A DNA stretch of 30,439 nt, taken from assembly GCA_034658655.1 (NCBI GenBank), contig JAYEFQ010000153.1:1-30439 (forward strand), written 5' to 3'. The notes beneath the pieces are model-generated. The model was given only the letters and a program-made list of their open reading frames with translations, searched no databases and was not told the DNA's origin. The position numbers and the translations under genes were made by a program. The DNA is from JAQIBY01 sp034658655. GTDB taxonomy: Bacteria > Bacteroidota > Bacteroidia > Bacteroidales > ML635J-15. Below, one piece after another: positions 15,874 through 22,896 of this stretch (the first letter of the stretch is position 1; every line of letters begins with the position of its first letter).

Positions 15874-16386
15874 ATGAAAGAAAAAATTAAGATTATTGAA
15901 GAAGATATTACCACACTTGAGCTTGATGCGATTGTTAATGCTGCAAACAAAAGCTTGCTTGGTGGTGGCGGTGTTGATGGAGCAATTCATCGAGCTGCCG
16001 GACCTGAATTGTTGGCTGAATGCAAAACTTTAAATGGTTGTGAAACTGGCGAAGCTAAAATTACTAAAGCTTATAATTTACTTGCAAATTATGTGATTCA
16101 TACAGTGGGTCCGGTTTGGCGGGGAGGAAATTATAATGAAAAAGACTTGTTAGCATCGGCTTATCGAAACAGCTTAAAAATTGCATCCGACTATCAATTA
16201 AAACACATTGCTTTCCCTGCAATCAGTACAGGTGTGTATGGATTTCCACATCATGATGCTGCCGAAATATCACTGCAAACAGTATTTGATTTTTTGAAAC
16301 AAAATTCAAGCATAAAGACTGTCTATATGGTGTGTTTTGGTAAGGAAACGCTCAACCTTTATAAGAAAATTTACAGCCAATTATAA
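15874..16386 (+). CDS. Macrodomain ADP-ribose hydrolase (YmdB/MacroD type)
   Basis: The 170 residues form a single macrodomain. Landmarks are DAIVNAANKSLLGGGGVDGA, the ADP-ribose-binding core (NAAN at 22-25, then the glycine-rich loop), VIHTVGPVWRGG, AFPAISTGVYGFP and VYMVCFGKETLNLY. Proteins of this type remove the acetyl group from O-acetyl-ADP-ribose or ADP-ribose from modified proteins. It is the last gene of the plus-strand run, converging on the OmpA lipoprotein gene with 195 gene-free bases between them. A direct link with the lyase or B12 enzymes is not evident. Confidence 0.92.
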   Translation: MKEKIKIIEEDITTLELDAIVNAANKSLLGGGGVDGAIHRAAGPELLAECKTLNGCETGEAKITKAYNLLANYVIHTVGPVWRGGNYNEKDLLASAYRNSLKIASDYQLKHIAFPAISTGVYGFPHHDAAEISLQTVFDFLKQNSSIKTVYMVCFGKETLNLYKKIYSQL

Positions 16387-16581
16387 TTCATTAAAAAAAT
16401 TAAGATTGTTAGTGAAAAAGTGTAAAGCTATTGGTTAATTGCTGTGATTGATATTTTTCGTCTTCAGACGTCTTCGCCTCCACGTATCTTCGTTTTTTCT
16501 ATCGAATGATAATTGTTTTCATCGCAACCACGCATCCAGAAAGCTTTCGGTATGCAATAACGCCACTACGTTTTTTCCAGG

Positions 16582-18057
16582 TTAATAAACGATCAAAATT
16601 TCAACACGTCTTTCCAATTCAATGATTTCTTTTGAGGCGTATTCATCTGCAAAGTTTTGTTCAAAAATCGAAGCGTCATCTGTCCGTTCTGAAATTTTCT
16701 TACGGATATATTGTAACCGTTTGTAGGTGATTTTACGATTGAAAACAGTGCTGCCTGAATTGTCGGTATGCCCAGACAATAAAATGTAATTCAGATTTTC
16801 ATTCTGAAAAACCGATTTTGCAGCTTGAAAAAACGCTTGCTCATTCGACGGTTGTAATAATCCACGGTTATATTGTAGTGTAAACTCAAATCGATTTTCT
16901 GTTTTCTCTGGCGCTAAAAAAACAGTATCAATTGTTTCAATACGTATAGTGTCAGGTGTAATTTGTTTTTGTAAACGCATCGCCATGATTTCTGACTCCA
17001 AAGTTTTGATTTGTCTGTTTTTTTGTTGTAGATTAAGAAGGATGGCCGAGTCTTTTGTCGTTACTATATTTGTTGTGTCAAAAAGAAGTCGAGTAACAAT
17101 TGCCGTATCATTAAGTTGTAGGTTTAAACTGTCAAGTTGTCGGCTTAGGTTTTGAATAGAGTCTTCATAAATCTTTAATCGCCTTGAGTTGATATTTGAA
17201 TTGTAATATGAGTTGTTATTGATTTCGGTTTTATTTTCGGCAACAGTTAAAGTGTCATTACCAATACTATCCTGTGGAGTTTGATTTTCGAGTTGCTGTT
17301 TTAATCTTAAAATTTCTTTTTCTTGAGATAAAATTTCTGCTTGATAATTGCTAAACTGTGAGCCGTTAATGCGAATTCTATTATTCACAAAAACTGTGTC
17401 AGAGGAGGATGTAGAATTAGTGCTTGATTTTATGTTATTTATTTCTCTGTACAAAGCTTCAATTTCTTCATCTTTTTCCTTTAACCGATCTTCAAGGGCG
17501 TTGTAGTCCTTTCCATTATTTGATTCATTATTTTCAGCCGTTTTTGTTTCTGTTTTTGTTTTTGTTTCTGTTTCTGTTTCTGTTTCAGGATTATTCGTAT
17601 TTGTTTCGTATTGTTTCGATAATTGTTCATTTTGGGTTTTGATGAGTTCTGTTTGTGCTTTTAATAACTCAATCAGCTCTAATCTTGCTTGTTGATATGC
17701 TTCATCCGTGTTTTCTATTTCTTTGGATGTTATTGATGCGCTTGTTTCCTTTTGTATGCTTGTGTCAATATCATCGGTTTTCAATGGTTCTTCAACTTCA
17801 ATATCTAAAGTATCAGTATGTTCGAGCTTGGAAGACATTTTGCTAGTCGATTTAATCGTATCCGCTTCAATATTTAAAGTATCAGCATATCTGAGCTTGG
17901 AAGACATTTCACTAGCAGAATTAATTGTATCCACCAAAGCGTTATTATCTATATCAACATATAGGGAAACCTGTGACGTTTTTGGTGAACATGAAACGAC
18001 AAGAATTATACCTATCAATATAATGAGATTTCCTCTTATTTTTTGATTCCTAACCAT
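16582..18057 (-). CDS. OmpA-domain lipoprotein with long coiled-coil linker
   Basis: The 491-residue protein has a signal peptide with lipobox ILVVSC (Cys23). A low-complexity and coiled-coil region follows (about 100-375). It includes a 22-residue duplication (43-64 and 66-87) and a run of alternating Thr with Glu or Lys near 160-175. The C-terminus (about 385-491) is an OmpA-like domain: FEFTLQYNRGLLQPS, then YILLSGHTDNSGSTVFNRK, and a final ELERRVEILIVY. Such domains bind peptidoglycan from the outer membrane. The start lies inside the end of the preceding gene (22-base overlap), making this the third gene of a tight operon. The coiled coil may let it span the periplasm or bind a partner. 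The specific role is unknown. Confidence 0.75.
   Translation of the reverse strand: MVRNQKIRGNLIILIGIILVVSCSPKTSQVSLYVDIDNNALVDTINSASEMSSKLRYADTLNIEADTIKSTSKMSSKLEHTDTLDIEVEEPLKTDDIDTSIQKETSASITSKEIENTDEAYQQARLELIELLKAQTELIKTQNEQLSKQYETNTNNPETETETETKTKTETKTAENNESNNGKDYNALEDRLKEKDEEIEALYREINNIKSSTNSTSSSDTVFVNNRIRINGSQFSNYQAEILSQEKEILRLKQQLENQTPQDSIGNDTLTVAENKTEINNNSYYNSNINSRRLKIYEDSIQNLSRQLDSLNLQLNDTAIVTRLLFDTTNIVTTKDSAILLNLQQKNRQIKTLESEIMAMRLQKQITPDTIRIETIDTVFLAPEKTENRFEFTLQYNRGLLQPSNEQAFFQAAKSVFQNENLNYILLSGHTDNSGSTVFNRKITYKRLQYIRKKISERTDDASIFEQNFADEYASKEIIELERRVEILIVY
17540..17587. repeat. Hexanucleotide repeat inside the OmpA lipoprotein gene
   Basis: About eight copies of GTTTCT or GTTTTT stand in tandem. 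On the coding strand they encode alternating Thr with Glu or Lys. Because the unit is six bases, copy changes would alter linker length without shifting the frame. Confidence 0.8.
17797..17931. repeat. 69-bp tandem duplication in the OmpA lipoprotein gene
   Basis: Two copies with period 69 bases encode DTINSASEMSSKL and DTIKSTSKMSSKL with the following residues. They differ at several positions, so the event is not very recent. Confidence 0.75.
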
Positions 18058-19199
18058 GCGTTGAGTTCTAATGCCATTCCGGCTGTTGGTATCACAGAAA
18101 TATTGTCAAATCCTTCTTGTCCTTTTTCTCCTAAAATGACGATTCCGGCATTTATCCGAACTACATTTAAAACTCGGAAACCAAGTCCTGTATAAACAGG
18201 TAGATTTATTCCCGGCGTAATAAATTCGTTGCCGTTTGCATCTTTTACGGGTTGAAATAATACTCCGATTGAGTATCCGAACGAATCAAACACCTTCATT
18301 TTTGAGGCAAATACGCTTTTATTATTAAATGGCAAGGTTATTCCTGCTCCGAGCGTAAAATTTGTATTTGAAATTGTTGAGTTGTCTAATTGTAAGCTTT
18401 TATTCCAAGCGTACATGCCAATATTTATGGGAAGTGTAAAGGTTTCCTTGTCAGTTGAAATAGATTTTATATTTACCACTTTAAAATGCTGTACTAAAGT
18501 GCTGTTCAGATAAGGTGTTAATTCTGACATTACAATGTTTGTCAAATGCTCTACTTTTTCTGTGACAAGTGCTTCTGCAGCTTGGTTCTCATTCTCAGAA
18601 TCATCTCGTTTGAAAAATTTCCTAAATCGAAAATCACTTTGCTTTTTTAATTCTTCTAAAACTAAGTCAGAGGGAGCCTGATACGTAATTCCATTCTTTG
18701 ATTCTTGATGTTTTAATGCCTCATCAATTAAAGCACTTAAATCGTTAAAAACTGTTTTTGGCTTATTTACACTAACCGATTTTCCATCAAAATAAAGATT
18801 GTTTTGAATAAAATATTTAACTCTTTCTTTCGTATTATCAATTAAAAAATCGCGTTGGGGTTTTGTCAGCTTTTTATACGTGATAATCTCAAAATCATAT
18901 TTGGTATTTGGTTTTAAAATTGCAGGAATTTCAATTGTAAAAATTTCTGAATTGTTCTTCTCACAACGATTCCACGAAAAAGTATGCAACGAGTGGGTTT
19001 TGCCTTCGTAATAAATATTTACTTTGACATAGGAAATCGCTTTACCTGCTTCACCTTGAATCGCAAAAGGTTCTGAAAATGGAATTTTAGGATTGCTTTT
19101 AAAAGCCCCTGACTCGAAATCTACCCGAACAATTCGTTCTTGTGCATTTGCAACAACAAATAATTGAATTAATAGGATTGTAATAAGTATCTTTTTTAT
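18036..19199 (-). CDS. Secreted protein with outer-membrane-like C-terminus, apparent AUA start
   Basis: The frame is open up to 19199 and begins with a clear signal peptide (KKILITILLIQLFVVANAQE), but the codon in the start position is ATA, not ATG. The only start-like codon further in (TTG at 18989) would discard the signal and 70 residues of plausible sequence. Starting at 19199 gives about 387 residues and leaves two bases after the previous stop, matching the tight operon. The middle is helical and charged (KLTKPQRDFLIDNTKERVKY). The last 140 or so residues alternate like a small beta-barrel (LGAGITLPFNN, SFGYSIGVLFQPV, TAGMALELNAWLGIKK). I do not recognise the family. The ATA may be a true rare start, a mutation or a sequencing error. 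Confidence 0.65.
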   Translation of the reverse strand: MKKILITILLIQLFVVANAQERIVRVDFESGAFKSNPKIPFSEPFAIQGEAGKAISYVKVNIYYEGKTHSLHTFSWNRCEKNNSEIFTIEIPAILKPNTKYDFEIITYKKLTKPQRDFLIDNTKERVKYFIQNNLYFDGKSVSVNKPKTVFNDLSALIDEALKHQESKNGITYQAPSDLVLEELKKQSDFRFRKFFKRDDSENENQAAEALVTEKVEHLTNIVMSELTPYLNSTLVQHFKVVNIKSISTDKETFTLPINIGMYAWNKSLQLDNSTISNTNFTLGAGITLPFNNKSVFASKMKVFDSFGYSIGVLFQPVKDANGNEFITPGINLPVYTGLGFRVLNVVRINAGIVILGEKGQEGFDNISVIPTAGMALELNAWLGIKK

Positions 19200-19201
19200 T
19201 T

Positions 19202-19840
19202 TTAATCTTCCTTGGGATTAGTATTATTTTCTTTTATTTTTTCTTTTTCTTGCTTTAACTCAACAATCAAAACGCCAATTTTTTCATTAAAACCCATTAC
19301 CGGGCTGATAATTTTTGTAGTATTATCTTTGTTAAGTACGATTGTACTTGTAAGATTGTCGTAATCATTATTATTAGCCTGACTTCCTTCATATTTTTTA
19401 TCAGAAGATAATAAAATAATGTTGTCTTTTGGATTTACAAGCTGAACGATATTGGCATCAGATTGCTTCACGAAAATAGTTAATAGTTGATTAAGATTTT
19501 CTGTGTTTTCCCTTAACATTTCGCTTCTTACCGACCACGAAAAAACTTCAGTAGCAAATTTAACATGGTCAACTTTTAAACTGTCAATTTTACCTTCATA
19601 AGCTTCAATAAGTTGATTTTTTTCTTCCTTAATTTGGATTTTTTCTTTCTTGAAAGCAGCTTCATTTATTTGTAGCTTAATAAAAAACCAAGCAACAACA
19701 ATAATGAGTAATATGCCTAAAAATGTAGCTGCTTTGTTGTTTTTGAAAAAGGCAATAAGTTTTCTTTTGAACTTGCTTTGGTTTTTAATTTGTTCGCTGT
19801 CATTGGTCTCTGCCAAATTATTTTTTTCTTTGGTGCTCAT
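19202..19840 (-). CDS. Single-pass inner-membrane coiled-coil protein, unrecognised
   Basis: The 212 residues comprise a charged cytoplasmic N-terminus (1-37) and one membrane helix (about 38-56, ATFLGILLIIVVAWFFIKL). A coiled coil follows in the periplasm (about 60-125, rich in Lys, Glu and Gln), then a small domain (about 130-195) with NPKDNIILLSSDKKYEG and ISPVMGFNEKIGVLIVEL. The last part recalls single-membrane-span sensor or chemoreceptor-like periplasmic domains, but there is no signalling domain to match. It is the first gene of the operon with the secreted barrel-like protein and the OmpA lipoprotein, so it is likely the inner-membrane end of an envelope-spanning assembly. The function is unknown. 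Confidence 0.7.
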   Translation of the reverse strand: MSTKEKNNLAETNDSEQIKNQSKFKRKLIAFFKNNKAATFLGILLIIVVAWFFIKLQINEAAFKKEKIQIKEEKNQLIEAYEGKIDSLKVDHVKFATEVFSWSVRSEMLRENTENLNQLLTIFVKQSDANIVQLVNPKDNIILLSSDKKYEGSQANNNDYDNLTSTIVLNKDNTTKIISPVMGFNEKIGVLIVELKQEKEKIKENNTNPKED

Positions 19841-19951
19841 GTTTTCGTTATTAGTGATTAATAATTTTCTTTTTTAGTACTAGTGCTTCGTAAATTCAAC
19901 CAGTAAATGCATTTTTATCATTTGTAAATTTACAATATATATTTTTGATAA

Positions 19952-19964
19952 TAACTAATCAGTG
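19952..19964. repeat. Terminal-repeat copy at the 3' end of the IS66 remnant
   Basis: TAACTAATCAGTG is the reverse complement of 20766-20778. Its first 12 bases recur in direct orientation at 20474-20485. It contains the transposase stop codon (19955-19957), placing one IS end here. Confidence 0.6.
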
Positions 19965-20317
19965 TGCAAATTAGCAATAATATTTAAAGAAGGCAATGTT
20001 TTTTGTCCATTTTTAATACAGGTGTCAGTAATTGACCTTTCAGATGCATTATTGTCAGGTGGAATTTTTGGATGATATGAAAATGTAAACAGGTAATTTC
20101 GATATTTTATCAATCTTTTCTTGAAGGTGATTAATTCTTTATGATTATCGGGAATGTTATAATTCAAAAGTACATTCATTCGCTTTTCAATGTAAATTCT
20201 TTGGGGATTATCTAAAACATAATCGTCATCTTTCATGCTTTTCTTTAAATCCAATGCTGATTTAAACAAATTTTTTAAGCAATAGTTATCAATGTTAAAT
20301 ATCGGCTTTTGTTGATA
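19955..20317 (-). pseudogene. IS66 family transposase remnant
   Basis: The open frame runs without a start codon from about 20317 (YQQKPIFNIDNYCLKNLFK) to a stop at 19955. It contains the IS66 landmarks KRLIKYRNYLFTFSYHPKIP followed by PDNNASERSI. It then passes straight to TDTCIKNGQKTLPSLNIIA, which resembles the far C-terminal part of these transposases. The roughly 25-30 residues normally between the two appear to be missing, as an in-frame deletion. The whole N-terminal part and the partner genes of an IS66 element are also absent. It is a dead relic. Confidence 0.78.
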
Positions 20318-20535
20318 TCACTTGATAAAAAAAACAAGTGCTTCAGAATTGAATATTCAAAAAAGGATTTAAAAATCTACAAATAATCAACATTCATGAA
20401 GTTTAAAACTTTGAAAAACCCATAAGTTATCCACAAAACAAAACTAATATTGTTAATATCAGTTGATATTTTGTAACTAATCAGTATCAGCAAAAGTAGC
20501 TCGTTACCGCAAATTTGAGAAAGAACATTGGAATC

Positions 20536-20559
20536 AACAAGAGGTTGCAACCTCTTGTT
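20536..20559. repeat. Perfect 24-bp palindrome
   Basis: AACAAGAGGTTG is followed directly by its reverse complement CAACCTCTTGTT, with no loop. It is not followed by a T run on either side. Confidence 0.8.
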
Positions 20560-20589
20560 TGATATCCGGGGTTCCATATTTTTTTTTGC

Positions 20590-20607
20590 ATCCGCCATGT
20601 AGCGGAT
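20590..20607. repeat. Short hairpin sharing the core of the 10098-10137 palindrome
   Basis: ATCCGCCATGTAGCGGAT forms a 6-bp stem (ATCCGC with GCGGAT). It differs by one base from the centre of the long hairpin at 10098-10137. Confidence 0.6.
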
Positions 20608-20672
20608 TATCGTGCTATCGTTTCAAATGCGTCTGAATAGTTATACCATTTATTAATCAAAATTGCAAGTAT

Positions 20673-20748
20673 AATACCGATGTAGATTCAACACCGATAG
20701 GCGAGGCAAAGCGTAGCATATCGGTAGTTTTGAATCACAATCGGTATT
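20673..20748. repeat. Nested inverted repeat (cruciform-like)
   Basis: The outer arms AATACCGATGTAGATTCAA (20673-20691) and TTGAATCACAATCGGTATT (20730-20748) pair at 16 of 19 positions. An inner pair, ACCGATA (20693-20699) and TATCGGT (20719-20725), sits inside. The result is one long imperfect hairpin within the MITE-like element. Confidence 0.7.
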
Positions 20749-21010
20749 AATGTTTTTTATTTTAGCACTGATTAGTTACAGTTATTTTTTTGTTTTGTAT
20801 TAGTTTTTTCTGAAACAAACTTTGTCCTTTAGTACCGTGGTTAATAGGCATTGTGTATTTCTGCTCACATCGGCTCTGTGTCCTAGTTTTGTCCATTCTA
20901 TGTTTTGAGCAAAAAGTTGACATAGAGGCAAGACAAATAAGAATGCTTATTATATGTATATGTTTGATAGAGGTTTAGTATTAAGGTGGTTGTGTCGGAG
21001 TTTTTAGGAA

Positions 21011-21925
21011 TTAGAATTTGCTTTTTCCAATATTTTTTGATTTTGTATCAATTGTGTATTTTACAAAGATTTCAAATGAACCATGTTGTACACTTGAAAT
21101 TTCAGATGTCGCAAAATCAATAGCGAGTCCAAAATTTATGGGGTCATAATGTAGTCCTAAAATGGTAATGATGTCTCCATCAGTTCGATAGGAGAGACCG
21201 AGCCAGTAATTTTCCTGATATATTCCTTTAACATTAATATCAAATTGGAAAGGGGATTTGAATGTTCCTTTAATTAAAGCTGATGGTTCAATTTCAAAAT
21301 CATTTTTTAAGTTAAATTTATAGCCTCCCATTAAATTATAATGGCGTATAAGTCGGTTTAGGTCAACTTCTTGCCCTCCGATTTTTACGGGCAATTCAAT
21401 CATTTGATTTGCTGATAAACCAACAAAATAGTAGTCGTTAAAGAGATAGAGTCCAAAGTCAGTTTCGGGAAGCCAACTTGACTCTATGGAATAATTACTA
21501 ATTGCTGGATCGTTTGCGTCAAATGCAATTATGTCGCGATAATCTAATTGGTATTGAAATACTTGAAAGGACAAGCCAAAGCTTAAATGAGAATCATAAA
21601 ATAGTGGTAGCATATATGAGTAATTTGCCTGAATACCAATACGATTCTCACTTCCAAATTTATCAGAATATATCATGCCACCGACTCCCATAGTTCCGTT
21701 ATTTAAAAGCGTATGGGCACTTAGTACTTGCGTTGATGGTGCATTGTCTATTCCGACCCATTGCTGTTTCGCTGTAAGTGTAATTGGAATTCCTTGCTCA
21801 GAACCGGTTACAGCAGGATTTATCAACATTCGATTGTACATGTATTGAGAGTACAATGGTAATTGTTGTGCGAATGCTGTCCCCGAAATCATTGCAATGA
21901 GAAGTATTAAGCTGAATTTTTTCAT
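21011..21925 (-). CDS. PorP/SprF family T9SS outer-membrane protein, copy 1
   Basis: I chose the ATG at 21925 (304 residues), which opens a signal peptide (MKKFSLILLIAMISGTAFAQ); a start 12 codons upstream adds a polar leader. Family landmarks are LPLYSQYMYNRMLINPAVTG near the N-terminus, then GVGGMIYSDKFG, LSFGLSFQVFQYQLDY, NQMIELPVKIGG and GLAIDFATSEIS near the end. It is a roughly 14-strand barrel type that helps T9SS cargo with type B domains reach or stay on the cell surface. It lies 47 bases after a close paralogue and follows the giant adhesin, its likely client. Confidence 0.92.
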   Translation of the reverse strand: MKKFSLILLIAMISGTAFAQQLPLYSQYMYNRMLINPAVTGSEQGIPITLTAKQQWVGIDNAPSTQVLSAHTLLNNGTMGVGGMIYSDKFGSENRIGIQANYSYMLPLFYDSHLSFGLSFQVFQYQLDYRDIIAFDANDPAISNYSIESSWLPETDFGLYLFNDYYFVGLSANQMIELPVKIGGQEVDLNRLIRHYNLMGGYKFNLKNDFEIEPSALIKGTFKSPFQFDINVKGIYQENYWLGLSYRTDGDIITILGLHYDPINFGLAIDFATSEISSVQHGSFEIFVKYTIDTKSKNIGKSKF

Positions 21926-21972
21926 AATATGATTTGAAATATAATTGTTTTGTTTTTTCATAGTTTTTATCT

Positions 21973-22884
21973 TTAGAAAAAGCTACGTCCTATATTCTGT
22001 GTTTGACCAATTTTGTATCCAAGCAAAAGTTCAAAGCTCCCAGACTGATAATGGCTTAGGTTTGATGTTGCAAAGTCCGTTGCAAATCCGAATTCAAATT
22101 CATTAATTGTTAAACCAATTAAGCAAACAATATCGCCTGATGTCCGATAAGAAACTCCAGCCCAATAGTCTTTCTTGTATATTGCTTTTAAATTAAGATC
22201 AAGTTGTGCCGGCGTACTTGCTGTTGCTTTTATTAATGCAGATGGTTCTAATTCAAAAATTTGAGATACTTGAGCTTGATACCCCATTAACATGTGATAA
22301 TGTCGCTTTAATGTATTCATTTCAGCGTATTCTCCGCCAATTTTCATCTGTAATTCAATCATTTGATTTGCTGAAATTCCAACATAGTATTTTTCACCAT
22401 AAAGGTATAGTCCGAAATCACTTTCGGGTAACCAATTATTCTCTTTATTGTAATTAATTGCAGGGTCATCTGCTTCAATCGTAATGAGTTGGTTGTAATT
22501 CATTTGGTATTGAAACACCTGAAATGATAATCCGAATGCTAAGCTTGTTGATTTATTGAAAATCGGAAGGATATATGCATAATTTGCCTGTATCCCAGTT
22601 CTTGACTCAGGACCAAATCGATCCGCAAAAATCATTCCGCCAACACCCATTGTTTTATTTCTAAGCTGGTAATGTCCGCTCACAATTTGTGTTGATGGGG
22701 CATTGTCAATTCCAACCCATTGCTGGCGTGCTGTTAGTCTAATAGAAATTGCATCCTCACTTCCTGTAATTGCCGGATTAATCAGTAATTTGTTAAACAT
22801 ATACTGACTATATAGTGGCAATTGTTGAGCTAGTAAACTATAGCTAAGTCCCAAAAAAATAAATATTAATAGAAATCGTTTCAT
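21973..22884 (-). CDS. PorP/SprF family T9SS outer-membrane protein, copy 2
   Basis: The 303 residues begin with a signal peptide (MKRFLLIFIFLGLSYSLLAQ) and then the family opening LPLYSQYMFNKLLINPAITG. GVGGMIFADRFG, LAFGLSFQVFQYQMNY and FGFATDFATSNLS follow. It is clearly a tandem duplicate of the gene at 21011-21925, alike over its full length. The surface-loop parts differ more (for example RLTARQQ against TLTAKQQ, and NKENNWLP against SIESSWLP). It starts 12 bases after the adhesin stop. In SprB-SprF pairs the SprF-type protein is needed for the adhesin to appear on the surface, so this copy is the best candidate partner. Confidence 0.92.
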   Translation of the reverse strand: MKRFLLIFIFLGLSYSLLAQQLPLYSQYMFNKLLINPAITGSEDAISIRLTARQQWVGIDNAPSTQIVSGHYQLRNKTMGVGGMIFADRFGPESRTGIQANYAYILPIFNKSTSLAFGLSFQVFQYQMNYNQLITIEADDPAINYNKENNWLPESDFGLYLYGEKYYVGISANQMIELQMKIGGEYAEMNTLKRHYHMLMGYQAQVSQIFELEPSALIKATASTPAQLDLNLKAIYKKDYWAGVSYRTSGDIVCLIGLTINEFEFGFATDFATSNLSHYQSGSFELLLGYKIGQTQNIGRSFF

Positions 22885-22896
22885 AGTGTTTGGATA

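Larger units (their letters stand above)
20472..20780. mobile_element. MITE-like element of about 309 bp
   Basis: TGTAACTAATCAGT (20472-20485) recurs as its exact reverse complement at 20767-20780, framing a stretch with no gene. A copy of the same repeat lies at the end of the adjacent IS66 remnant (19952-19964), so this may be a non-autonomous relative or the other end of that decayed element. Inside are a 24-bp palindrome, a short CCGC hairpin and a nested cruciform. The 73-codon open frame inside looks accidental. No target duplication is evident. The gene-free stretch continues to 21010, where I see nothing further. Confidence 0.55.

Noticed and set aside
16459..16470. Small hairpin CGTCTTCAGACG as a terminator between convergent genes
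   Set aside because: The loop would be only two bases, the stem is five pairs, and no T run follows directly.
20427..20435. TTATCCACA, a perfect DnaA-box sequence
   Set aside because: Only one copy was seen, with no cluster, AT-rich unwinding region or dnaA/dnaN neighbour, so no origin can be claimed.
20377..20598. 73-codon open frame on the minus strand
   Set aside because: It runs across a terminal repeat and a palindrome, has no recognisable domain and no clear start signal.
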